Assembly: GCF_013359775.1 (NCBI RefSeq)
Contig: NZ_JABMCI010000071.1
Location: forward strand, 1 to 64,000
Source: Cellulomonas humilata
GTDB taxonomy: Bacteria; Actinomycetota; Actinomycetes; Actinomycetales; Cellulomonadaceae
Reading direction: 5' to 3'
DNA: 64,000 nucleotides
The translations under genes and the position numbers were made by a program. This document shows, piece by piece, positions 51,428 through 59,414 of this stretch (position 1 is the first letter of the stretch; every line of letters begins with the position of its first letter). The notes under the pieces were generated by a model. The model worked only from the letters and a program-made list of their open reading frames with translations, was not told where the DNA came from and did not search any database.

Positions 51428-52131
51428 GACCGAGGGCCGACGACCGACTCGACGACGTCGAGCACGGCCTGCACGGTCTGGTCGAAGTCGAGGTGCGAGG
51501 AGTCGACGGTGACCACGCCGTCGGCAGCGACGTGGAACTGCACCACCGTCGAGTCGTCGGCGTCGCGACGCAGCACCTGGTCGCGCGTCGCCTCGACCGC
51601 GGCGGCGTCGTCGGAGCCGTGCACGTCGCGCGCGCGCCGCGCCAGCCGCGCGTCCTCGGTGGCGGTCAGCAGCACGCGCACGTCCGCGTCCGGCGCGACG
51701 ACGGTCGTGATGTCCCGCCCCTCGGCGACGATCCCCGTGCGCTCGCGTGCCTCGTCGATGGCCACCCGCTGGAGCCGGCCGAGCTCGGCACGGACCTCGA
51801 GGTTGGTCGCCACCGCGCTGACCGCCGACGAGATCGCGGTCTCCCGGATCGCCTCGCCGACGTCGATCCCACCGACGTGGACGGTCGGTGCTGCCGGGTC
51901 CGTCCCCATGACCAGCGGAAGCCCCCGCACCTGCGCGGCCACCGCTGCGGTGTCGGTGAGCGGAACCCCCTGGTGCAGGCACCACCACGTCGCCGCGCGA
52001 TACATCGCGCCTGTGTCGAGGTACGCCAGCCCCAGCGCGCTCGCCACGCCCCGCGAGACGCTCGACTTCCCGGAACCCGAGGGTCCGTCGATCGCCACGA
52101 CCATCGCCCTGCTCAACTCACCAGTCTCCAT
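51424..52131 (-). CDS. cmk: Cytidylate kinase
   Basis: The protein has 235 residues. The P-loop GPSGSGKSSVSRGVA and YLDTGAMYRAATWW are the signature of bacterial CMP/dCMP kinase, and IVAEGRDITTVVAPDADV contains the conserved GRD block. It phosphorylates CMP and dCMP. ATG 52131 overlaps tyrA by 19 bp; ATG 52104 (MVVAIDG) is a real alternative giving 226 residues and no overlap. The 3' end overlaps the PlsC-like gene. Confidence 0.93.
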   Translation of the reverse strand: METGELSRAMVVAIDGPSGSGKSSVSRGVASALGLAYLDTGAMYRAATWWCLHQGVPLTDTAAVAAQVRGLPLVMGTDPAAPTVHVGGIDVGEAIRETAISSAVSAVATNLEVRAELGRLQRVAIDEARERTGIVAEGRDITTVVAPDADVRVLLTATEDARLARRARDVHGSDDAAAVEATRDQVLRRDADDSTVVQFHVAADGVVTVDSSHLDFDQTVQAVLDVVESVVGPRS

Positions 52132-53222
52132 CCGCGGGCCGTCAGCTCCGCCTCGAGGTGCTCCACGCTGCCGGGCAGCACCGAGATCTCCGCCATGCCG
52201 ACCGGTCGGCCGGCCGCGTGCTCGAGGTGCAGGTCCTCCAGGTTCACGCCGGCCTCGCCCACCTCGGTGAGCAGCCGCGCCAGCTCCCCCGGGGCGTCGG
52301 GCACCAGGACGGTGACGACGCCGTAGGTCCGCTGCGCGCCGCCGTGCTTGCCGGGGATCCGCGCGACGCCGGCGTTCCCGTCGGCGATCGCCTGGGCCAA
52401 GGTGGCGAGCGCGCCCAGCTCGATCGTCTCCGGACCGTCCGCCGCGGCGGCCTGGCGCAGCGCGTCGATCACGGTGTCGAGGTCCGTGCGCAGCTCCACC
52501 AGGACGTCGCGCACGGCCGACGCGTTCGCGGCGAGGATCGAGGTCCACAGCGCCGGGTCGGAGGCCGCGAGGCGCGTGACGTCGCGCAGGCCCTGCCCGG
52601 CGAGGCCCAACGCAGCCTCGTCGGTCGCCCGCAGGCGCGCGGCGACGAGGCTCGCGGCGACCTGCGGCACGTGGGAGACCGCGGCGACCGCGGCGTCGTG
52701 CGCGTCGGCGTCCATCGTCACAGGCACCGCGCCCAGGTCGACGGCGAGCGAGCGCACGGCCAGCACCGCGTCGGGGCTCGACGTGCCCGAGTCGGCGATC
52801 ACCCACGGCCGCCCGAGGAACAGGTCCGGCACCGCGGCGGACGGTCCGGAGCGCTCGCGGCCCGCCATGGGGTGGGAGCCGACGTACCGCGTGAGGTCCG
52901 CGCCGGCGGCCTTGAGCTCCGCCAGCACGTAGCCCTTGACGCTCGCCACGTCGGTGACGACCGCGTCGGGGTACGCCGCGAGCTCGGCTCGGACCACGTC
53001 CGCCGTGACGTCGGGCGGCGCGGCGACGACGATCAGGGTCGGCGGGGCGTCGTCCGGGCCCGCCGGCCGGCCGGCGCCCACGTCGCGCGCGAGCGCCAGG
53101 GCCGTGCGCGACGGGTCGTGCAGGACGACGTCCACGCCGTGGGTGGCGAGCGCGAGCCCCACCGACGTGCCCAGCAGCCCGGTGCCGACGATCCGCACCG
53201 GGCCTCGCGTCGCCAGCGTCAC
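52113..53222 (-). CDS. tyrA: Prephenate dehydrogenase with C-terminal ACT domain
   Basis: The protein has 369 residues from GTG 53222, overlapping the rluB stop by 4 bp. VRIVGTGLLGTSVGLAL is the NAD(P)-binding start. VGSHPMAGRERSGP is the hallmark of the TyrA family, with the catalytic His. Residues about 290-345 (VVTVLVPDAPGELARLLTEV, then MAEISVLPG) form an ACT domain, probably for tyrosine feedback. It converts prephenate to 4-hydroxyphenylpyruvate in tyrosine synthesis. A gene order of scpB-rluB-tyrA-cmk is common in actinobacteria. Confidence 0.92.
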   Translation of the reverse strand: MTLATRGPVRIVGTGLLGTSVGLALATHGVDVVLHDPSRTALALARDVGAGRPAGPDDAPPTLIVVAAPPDVTADVVRAELAAYPDAVVTDVASVKGYVLAELKAAGADLTRYVGSHPMAGRERSGPSAAVPDLFLGRPWVIADSGTSSPDAVLAVRSLAVDLGAVPVTMDADAHDAAVAAVSHVPQVAASLVAARLRATDEAALGLAGQGLRDVTRLAASDPALWTSILAANASAVRDVLVELRTDLDTVIDALRQAAAADGPETIELGALATLAQAIADGNAGVARIPGKHGGAQRTYGVVTVLVPDAPGELARLLTEVGEAGVNLEDLHLEHAAGRPVGMAEISVLPGSVEHLEAELTARGWRLVS

Positions 53223-54706
53223 ATGCCCACCCGTGTCATCAGGGAGCCCACCTCGGTCTTCGAGAGCACGCGCGTGCGACCCGGCTTCAGGTCGCCCAGA
53301 CGGATCGGGCCGATCTGCGTGCGGACCAGCTGCGTGACCGGGTAGCCGACCTCGTCGAAGATGCGACGCACGATGCGGTTGCGGCCCTCGTGCAGCTCGA
53401 TCTCCACCAGGCTGGCCTGCGGGGTGGTCTGGACGATCTGGAACTTGTCCACCTTGGCCAGGCCGTCCTCGAGCTCCACGCCCTTGATCAGCCGTGCACC
53501 GAGCGAGGGCGTGACGCGCCCCTCCAGCTGGACCAGGTAGACCTTGGTGACGCCGTGCGACGGGTGGGACAGGCGGTTGGCCAGGTCCCCGTCGTTGGTC
53601 AGCAGGATCAGGCCCTCGGTCTCGGCGTCCAGGCGGCCGACGTGGAACAGCCGCTCCTCGCGGTCGGAGACGAACTGCCCGATCGACGGCCGGCCCTCGG
53701 GGTCGTGCATGGTCGAGACCACGCCCTTGGGCTTGTTCAGCGCGATGGTGATGATCGACGAGTCGAGCTGCACGCGCATGCCGTCGACGTGGATGACCGC
53801 CGTGAGCGGGTCCACGCGCACACCGAGCTCGAGCACCTTGTTGCCGTCGACCGTCACGCGGCCCGCCGAGATGAGGTCCTCGCACGACCGCCGCGAGCCG
53901 AGGCCCGCCGCCGCGAGCACCTTCTGCAGGCGCACGCCGTCGGGGTCGTGGACGTCGATCGTCACCTCGGGGGTGCGGCTCGGCTTCTTGGGCCGGCTCG
54001 ACGCCCCGTCGGTGCGAGGACGCCCGGTCCCACCGCTGCGCGGGTAGCCGCTACCGCTCTTGGGACGGGGTGCGCCGCCGCGCGAGGACGAGCTCGGCCC
54101 GCCGCGCGACGCTCCGCCCGTAGCCCCACGGGCGCTGCCGCCCGCTGAGGCTCCACCGCGGTAGCCCTCGGCACTGCCGCGCGAGTCGGCACCCCGGGAG
54201 CGCCCGCTGTCGCGAGAGTCGCCACCGGAACTGCCGCGGTAGCCCCCGCTGTCACGCGAGTCACCACCCGAGCCGCCGCGGTAGCCCCCGCTGTCACGCG
54301 AGTCACCACCGGAACCGCCGCGGTAGCCCCCGCTGTCACGCGAGTCACCACCGGAACCGCCGCGGTAGCCGCCACCGTCGCGCGACCCGCCGCCGCTCTG
54401 ACCGCCGCGGTAGCCGCCGCCGTCTCGCGACCCACCCCCGGTGCCGGCGCCGCGGTACCCGTCGGAGCTGCCGCCGCGTGCGCCGCCGGTGCTGCCCCCG
54501 CGGTAGCCCTCGCCGCCGCCGGCCCCGCGGTAGCCGCCGCCACCGGAGGCGCCGGAGCTCCCACCCCGGTATCCGCCGGCGCTGCCGCCGCGGCTCGCGC
54601 CGGACCCGCCGCTGCCGCGCGGTGCACCGGAGCCGCCGCTCCGTCCGCCGCCGGACTGACCACCGGAGGAGCCGGCGCCCCCTGACCGTCGTTCCTGCGG
54701 GCTCAT
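53219..54706 (-). CDS. rluB: 23S rRNA pseudouridine synthase (RluB family) with long Gly/Arg/Ser repeat extension
   Basis: The protein has 495 residues, about 240 more than the catalytic core. The core starts at about residue 255 with an S4 RNA-binding domain (VRLQKVLAAAGLGSRRSCED). It carries the catalytic Asp in GRLDAETEGLILLTNDG (about 352) and IRLGDLKPG near the end. It should convert uridine to pseudouridine in 23S rRNA (E. coli RluB acts at U2605). The N-terminal 240 residues are Gly/Ser/Arg/Tyr-rich, with a tandem 14-residue unit (GGYRGGSGGDSRDS) in about four copies and many YRGG motifs, similar to disordered RNA-binding tails. The 3' end overlaps tyrA and the 5' end overlaps scpB. 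Confidence 0.9.
   Translation of the reverse strand: MSPQERRSGGAGSSGGQSGGGRSGGSGAPRGSGGSGASRGGSAGGYRGGSSGASGGGGYRGAGGGEGYRGGSTGGARGGSSDGYRGAGTGGGSRDGGGYRGGQSGGGSRDGGGYRGGSGGDSRDSGGYRGGSGGDSRDSGGYRGGSGGDSRDSGGYRGSSGGDSRDSGRSRGADSRGSAEGYRGGASAGGSARGATGGASRGGPSSSSRGGAPRPKSGSGYPRSGGTGRPRTDGASSRPKKPSRTPEVTIDVHDPDGVRLQKVLAAAGLGSRRSCEDLISAGRVTVDGNKVLELGVRVDPLTAVIHVDGMRVQLDSSIITIALNKPKGVVSTMHDPEGRPSIGQFVSDREERLFHVGRLDAETEGLILLTNDGDLANRLSHPSHGVTKVYLVQLEGRVTPSLGARLIKGVELEDGLAKVDKFQIVQTTPQASLVEIELHEGRNRIVRRIFDEVGYPVTQLVRTQIGPIRLGDLKPGRTRVLSKTEVGSLMTRVGM
54208..54372. repeat. 42-bp tandem repeat inside rluB
   Basis: About four head-to-tail copies of a 42-bp unit encode GGYRGGSGGDSRDS on the minus strand. 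Two or three copies are nearly identical, which suggests recent expansion or slippage. Less regular YRGG units continue on both sides. Confidence 0.85.
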
Positions 54707-55350
54707 CTGCTGTCTCCGATCGCCTGATCGACACCCTCGAAGGAGTCGATGTCAGGAAGGTAGGGCGCGAGCGGAGGCATCTCGTCCAGGCTGGACAGCC
54801 CCATCCGCTCCAAGAAGTATCCCGTGGTCTGGTAGAGCACCGCACCGCTGGACGGATCGGTGCCCACCTCGGCCACCAGACCGCGCGTCGTCAGGGTGCG
54901 TACGACGCCGTCGACGTTCACGCCGCGCACGGCGGAGACCTGCCCGCGGGTCACGGGCTGCCGGTACGCGATGACGGCGAGCGTCTCGAGCGCGGCCTGC
55001 GTGAGCCGTGCGGTCTGTCCCTCCAGGACGAACCGCCCGACGACGTCCGCGTACACGGGCGCCGAGTAGACGCGCCAGCCGTCGCCGGCCCGTCGCACCT
55101 CGAACCCGCGAGGGCGGCCCCCGGTCTCGCCGCGGTACTCGCGCGCCAGCTCGTCCAGGAGCGCCTCGACGCGCGAGGTCGGCAGCGCGAGCACGGTCGC
55201 CAGCCGGACGGCCGGGATGGGCTCGTCGGCGACCATGAGCACCGCCTCGAGCGCGGCCAGCGCGCCCCCGGGCAGGTCGTCGACGTCGAAGGCCAGCTCA
55301 TCGGCTGCGGCCGTCTCTGACTCGTCCAGCGGAACCGTCTGCTCGCTCAT
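54703..55350 (-). CDS. scpB: Segregation and condensation protein B
   Basis: The protein has 215 residues. VLMVADEPIPAVRLATVLAL starts the first winged-helix domain, and ETLAVIAYRQPVTRGQVSAV with RGLVAEVG forms the conserved second one. It binds ScpA and SMC to build the condensin complex that compacts the chromosome. ATG 55350 overlaps the scpA stop by 4 bp, and the stop overlaps rluB, so the genes are coupled. Confidence 0.94.
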   Translation of the reverse strand: MSEQTVPLDESETAAADELAFDVDDLPGGALAALEAVLMVADEPIPAVRLATVLALPTSRVEALLDELAREYRGETGGRPRGFEVRRAGDGWRVYSAPVYADVVGRFVLEGQTARLTQAALETLAVIAYRQPVTRGQVSAVRGVNVDGVVRTLTTRGLVAEVGTDPSSGAVLYQTTGYFLERMGLSSLDEMPPLAPYLPDIDSFEGVDQAIGDSR

Positions 55351-56261
55351 GCGTCCTCCTCGGGTGCCCCGTCGCGGGCAAGCTCCTCGTCGAGTGTCGT
55401 GTCCAGCGTGTCGAAGTCGTCGGACACCTCGATCTCGCCGTCCTCGGCGCCGGTCCACCGCACGGTCAGCTCGCCCAGCGGGGTGACCTGGTCGAACGCG
55501 ACCGCACCCTCCCGGAACAGCTCCAGCAGGGCGAGGAAGCGGGCCACCACGACCACCGTCGCGCCGGCGTCGGCCGTCAGCGCTCGGAACGACATGGACC
55601 CGCCGTGCCGCAGCCGGTCCACCAGGACGGCGGCCTGCTCGCGGACGCTCACCGCGGGGGCGTGCAGGTGGCTGATGTCGACGCCGGGCGGCGCCGCCTT
55701 CGGCTGCTCGGCCTTCGCCGCCAGAGCCGCCAGCTGTTCGGGGCCGATCTGCCAGATCAGCTCGGGCAGCAGGGCGGCCAGGTGCGGCTCCAGGCTGACG
55801 AGGCGCGGGAACCGGCGCCCCTCGGTGGCGAACCGCTCCGCCAGGTCCGCCGCGACCAGCTTGTACGCGCGGTACTGGAGCAGGCGCGCGAAGAGCAGGT
55901 CGCGGGCCTCGAGCAGCTCCAGGTCCTCCGCGTCCTCCACGTCGGCCGACGGCAGCAGCCGCGCGGCCTTGAGGTCCAGGAGCGTCGCGGCGATCACCAG
56001 GAACTCGCTGGCCTGGCCGAGGTCCCACTGCTTCTCGGCGCCCCGGATGTGGGCGATGAACTCGTCGGTGACCTGCGCCAGCGCAACCTCGGTGATGTCG
56101 AGCTTGTGCTTGGCGATCAGGCCGAGCAGCAGATCGAACGGGCCGCTGAAGTTGGTGAGATGGACCTCGAAGGCCTGGGTGCCCACGGGCGCGGCCGACA
56201 TCGACCCACCGGGTGTGGGCTGCTCGGGCGGGACCGCGCGCTCGTCAGGCGGCGTCGCCAC
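55347..56261 (-). CDS. scpA: Segregation and condensation protein A
   Basis: The protein has 304 residues with GTG 56261 as the likely start, overlapping the ParA gene; ATG 56201 is an alternative. FEVHLTNFSGPFDLLLGLIAKH is the kleisin N-terminus (shown as FEVHLTNFSGPFDLLLGLI), then the SMC-binding helices. The C-terminal winged helix is VVVVARFLALLELFREGAV. It links SMC heads and recruits ScpB. The order ParA-scpA-scpB matches actinobacteria. Confidence 0.93.
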   Translation of the reverse strand: MATPPDERAVPPEQPTPGGSMSAAPVGTQAFEVHLTNFSGPFDLLLGLIAKHKLDITEVALAQVTDEFIAHIRGAEKQWDLGQASEFLVIAATLLDLKAARLLPSADVEDAEDLELLEARDLLFARLLQYRAYKLVAADLAERFATEGRRFPRLVSLEPHLAALLPELIWQIGPEQLAALAAKAEQPKAAPPGVDISHLHAPAVSVREQAAVLVDRLRHGGSMSFRALTADAGATVVVVARFLALLELFREGAVAFDQVTPLGELTVRWTGAEDGEIEVSDDFDTLDTTLDEELARDGAPEEDA

Positions 56262-57108
56262 GGGCGACGAGCTCACGTGCCAGCTGACGGTAGGCCGCTG
56301 CACCGGAGTGCGTCGGGGCGTACGTCGTGATCGGCTCGGCGGCGACGGTGGCGTCGGGGAACTTCACCGTGCGGCTGATGACCGTGTGCAGCAGGTTGTC
56401 GCCGAACGCCTCGCTGACCCGGGCGACGACCTCCCGCGCGTGCAGGGTGCGGGGGTCGTACATCGTCGCGACGATGCCGTCGACCTCGAGCCGCGGGTTG
56501 AGCCGGTCGCGCACCTTCTCGATGGTCTCCACGAGGAGCGCGACACCGCGCAGGGCGAAGAACTCGCACTCCAGCGGGATGAGCACGCCGTGCGCGGCGG
56601 TGAGGGCGTTGACCGTGAGCAGCCCGAGGGACGGCTGGCAGTCGATCATCACGACGTCGTAGTCGTCGAGGATCGGGCGCAGCACCCGGGCCAGCACGGA
56701 CTCGCGCGCCACCTCGCCCACCAGCTGCACCTCGGCGGCGGACAGGTCGATGTTGGCGGGGAGCAGGTCCAGACCGGGCGTCGCGGTGTGCTGGATGATC
56801 GAGCGGATGTCCGCGTCCCGCTCCATGAGCAGGTTGTAGACCGTGCGATCGAGCTCGTGCGGGCTGATCCCGAGGCCGACGGACGCGGCGCCCTGCGGGT
56901 CGAAGTCGACGATGAGCACCTTGCGCCCGTACTCGGCCAGCGCAGCGGCCAGGTTGATGGTCGTCGTCGTCTTGCCGACGCCACCCTTCTGGTTGCACAA
57001 CGCGATCACTCGCGCCGGACCGTGCGACGCGAGCGGCGGAGGCTCGGGGAACACGGGCATCGGCCGCCCGACGGCGTCGAGCTGCGGGTCGGTCGTCTGC
57101 TGGCTCAC
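56245..57108 (-). CDS. ParA/MinD-type ATPase next to scpA
   Basis: The protein has 287 residues from GTG 57108. The deviant Walker A is visible in CNQKGGVGKTTTTINLAA. IVDFDPQGAASVGLG (switch I) and VVMIDCQPSLGLLTVNAL (Walker B) follow. It resembles Soj-type partition ATPases. In actinobacteria this gene next to scpA/scpB and xerD is a second ParA-like protein, separate from the parAB locus near the origin; its exact role in segregation is not settled. No parB follows. Confidence 0.9.
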   Translation of the reverse strand: MSQQTTDPQLDAVGRPMPVFPEPPPLASHGPARVIALCNQKGGVGKTTTTINLAAALAEYGRKVLIVDFDPQGAASVGLGISPHELDRTVYNLLMERDADIRSIIQHTATPGLDLLPANIDLSAAEVQLVGEVARESVLARVLRPILDDYDVVMIDCQPSLGLLTVNALTAAHGVLIPLECEFFALRGVALLVETIEKVRDRLNPRLEVDGIVATMYDPRTLHAREVVARVSEAFGDNLLHTVISRTVKFPDATVAAEPITTYAPTHSGAAAYRQLARELVARGDAA

Positions 57109-57175
57109 CACGCGGGACAACCTACCGGAGCACGGCCGCCGATGACCGCGCGACAGTCCGACGCACGCGAGACGC

Positions 57176-58117
57176 TCATCGTGCCCGCGGGTGCGACGCC
57201 GCATAGACCTCACGCAGCGTGTCCGCCGTGACCATCGTGTAGATCTGCGTCGTCGTCACCGACGCGTGACCGAGCAGCTCCTGGACCACCCGCACGTCCG
57301 CTCCCCCGGCCAGCAGGTGCGTGGCGAACGAGTGCCGCAGGGTGTGCGGCGAGATGTGCTCCGCGCCCGCCAGTCCCGCGCGCTGCGCGGCCACCCGTAG
57401 CACCGCCCACGCGCTCTGCCGACTGAGCCGGGCACCCCGCGTGTTGAGGAAGACCCCCGGGGAGCCGCCCCTGCTCCCCACGGCCAGCGCCGGGCGCGAC
57501 CGGACCAGGTACGCCTCGACGGCGTCGAGCGCGAACGAGCCCAGCGGCACGACGCGCTCCTTGCTGCCCTTGCCGAACAGCCGCACGGACGCGCGCCCCG
57601 GGGTCCGGTCGAGGTCGTCGACATCCAGGCCGACCGCCTCGGAGATGCGCGCACCGGTCCCGTAGACCAGCTCGAGGAGCGCCCGGTCCCGCAGCGGCAC
57701 CGGGCCGTCGCCGAGCCCGGCGGCGTCCAGCAGGCGCTCGACGTCCCCGACGGAGATCGCCTTCGGCAGGCGCTTCGGCTGGGCGGGGGGCTTCACGGCG
57801 CGGGCGGGGTCGAGGCCGGTGACGCCGTCGAGCAGCAGGAACTTGTGCCAGCCGCGGACCGCCACGACGATCCGGGCCGCCGACGAGGCGGACAGCGCGG
57901 TGCGCCCGTCGGACCCCGTGCGGACGGCGAGCAGGAAGTCCTCGACGTCGAGCTCGGCGACCTCGGCCGGCTCGCGGTACCCGCGGGAGTCGAGGAAGGC
58001 CGTGTACCGGGTCAGGTCACGGCGGTAGGCCAGCAGCGTGTTGGTGGACAGACCCCGCTCGACGGTGAGGTGGGCGAGGTACAGCTCCAGCGCCGAGTCG
58101 ATCGCGGTGACAGTCAC
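57176..58117 (-). CDS. xerD: Site-specific tyrosine recombinase XerD
   Basis: The protein has 313 residues with a GTG start. The N-terminal SAM-like domain begins ALELYLAHLTVERGLSTNT. Catalytic residues are all visible: Arg in GTGARISEAVGL, Lys in GKGSKERVVPL, HTLRHSFATHLL (H-x-x-R), His in LLGHASVTTTQ and the tyrosine in QIYTMV. With XerC it resolves chromosome dimers at dif. It is chromosomal and in its usual place upstream of parA/scpA, so it is not the island integrase. Confidence 0.93.
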   Translation of the reverse strand: MTVTAIDSALELYLAHLTVERGLSTNTLLAYRRDLTRYTAFLDSRGYREPAEVAELDVEDFLLAVRTGSDGRTALSASSAARIVVAVRGWHKFLLLDGVTGLDPARAVKPPAQPKRLPKAISVGDVERLLDAAGLGDGPVPLRDRALLELVYGTGARISEAVGLDVDDLDRTPGRASVRLFGKGSKERVVPLGSFALDAVEAYLVRSRPALAVGSRGGSPGVFLNTRGARLSRQSAWAVLRVAAQRAGLAGAEHISPHTLRHSFATHLLAGGADVRVVQELLGHASVTTTQIYTMVTADTLREVYAASHPRAR

Positions 58118-58119
58118 GC

Positions 58120-59160
58120 TCAGAGGGGCAGGAACACGTCCACCGCGATCGCGACGGACAGCAGCGTGAGGTAGGTGATCGACGCGTGGAACACGCGCAT
58201 CGCGTGCAGCTTGCCCGACTCCGGGTGCTCAGCGCGGCGCAGCAGGCCGATGCACGACCAGAGGAACCAGAGCCCGAGACCGAGGGCGACGACGCCGTAC
58301 ACCCAGGTCATGCCCTGCACGGGGACCAGCAGGAGCGAGCAGGCGATCATCGCGATCGTGTAGGCGATCATCTCGCGCGCGACCCGGGTGTCCTTGGCCA
58401 CGACCGGGAGCATCGGGACGCCCGCCGCGGCGTAGTCCTTGCGGAACTTCATGGACAGCGGCCAGTAGTGCGGCGGCGTCCAGAAGAAGATGACCCCGAA
58501 CAGCAGCGCGGCCGTCCACGAGACGCCACCGGTGACCGCGGACCAGCCGATGAGCACGGGCATGCACCCGGCCGCACCGCCCCACACGATGTTCTGCGGC
58601 GTGCGGCGCTTGAGGATCATGGTGTAGCCGACGACGTAGATGAGGATCGCCGCAGCGGTGAGCCAGGCCGACGCCGGGTTCACCATGACGGCAAGCCACG
58701 CGAGCGAGAGGACGCCCAGCGCGATCCCGAAGATCAGGGCCGCCCGCGGCGAGACCTCCCCGGTGACGATCGGCCGCCGCTTGGTGCGGTTCATGATCTT
58801 GTCGATGTCGCGGTCGAGGTAGCAGTTCAGCACGTTGGCCGAACCTGCCGCGGCGGCACCGCCGACGAGCGTCGCGACGACGAGCCCGAGGCTGGGGAAC
58901 CCGCCCTGCGCCAGGATCATCGTCGGCAGCGTGGTGACGAGGAGCAGCTCGATCACCCGGGGCTTGGTCAGCGCGACGTACGGCCCGACGGTCCTGCGCA
59001 GCCGGGCGAGCGGGCCGCTCGGCGCGACGGTGACGAGGGTGTCAGCAGGCCCAGGGGTCGACGCGGAGGACGCTCCGGCGTCATCGACTGACAGGGGGCT
59101 GCTGAGGCGCACGCGCTGCGGTTCCGTTCCTGTTCCAAGCGGGGTGGGTCGCGCAGCCAT
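58120..59160 (-). CDS. ctaB: Protoheme IX farnesyltransferase (heme O synthase)
   Basis: The protein has 346 residues from ATG 59160; the frame extends further but without protein character. UbiA-family prenyltransferase motifs are NCYLDRDIDKIMNRTKRRP (both Mg-diphosphate Asp) and KRRTPQNIVWGGAAGC. Eight or nine membrane helices follow. It farnesylates heme b to heme O for cytochrome oxidase. The 45-residue N-terminal extension is typical of actinobacterial versions. It is divergent from tkt, a common pairing in actinobacteria. Confidence 0.93.
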   Translation of the reverse strand: MAARPTPLGTGTEPQRVRLSSPLSVDDAGASSASTPGPADTLVTVAPSGPLARLRRTVGPYVALTKPRVIELLLVTTLPTMILAQGGFPSLGLVVATLVGGAAAAGSANVLNCYLDRDIDKIMNRTKRRPIVTGEVSPRAALIFGIALGVLSLAWLAVMVNPASAWLTAAAILIYVVGYTMILKRRTPQNIVWGGAAGCMPVLIGWSAVTGGVSWTAALLFGVIFFWTPPHYWPLSMKFRKDYAAAGVPMLPVVAKDTRVAREMIAYTIAMIACSLLLVPVQGMTWVYGVVALGLGLWFLWSCIGLLRRAEHPESGKLHAMRVFHASITYLTLLSVAIAVDVFLPL

Positions 59161-59414
59161 GCTACGGCCTGCGCCTGGGCGGAGGCGCGACGCGGGGCCG
59201 TGGATCCGTGCGGCCTGGCGTGTGAGATCGGTCGCTCCGCTCCCCGGGATGGTCACGCCCGGCGCCCTCACCCAGGTGCGCTATAAGGTCGGAACGCACG
59301 GTCCGACGACCGCCGCGACGGCGCGACGTCCCACCTTGCCCGGCATCCCGACGCGGATGTCGATCTCGTTCGACACGACACCCGGCCCCCTTGCTCGGGT
59401 GGAAATGAGGTGCG
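59161..59414. promoter_or_regulatory. Divergent promoter region between ctaB and tkt
   Basis: These 254 bp hold the 5' ends of two divergent genes, so promoters for both must lie here. The only -10-like hexamer I see is TATAAG at about 59282-59287, reading toward tkt, without a clear -35. A GAGG ribosome site precedes tkt's GTG at 59415. No operator or riboswitch fold is recognised. Confidence 0.4.

Noticed and set aside
54208..54372. CRISPR-like array of 42-bp repeats
   Set aside because: The repeats are head to tail without spacers and stay in frame within rluB; no cas genes are present.
57176..58117. xerD as the island integrase
   Set aside because: It lies outside the repeats in its usual chromosomal context with parA/scpA, and all XerD features are present.
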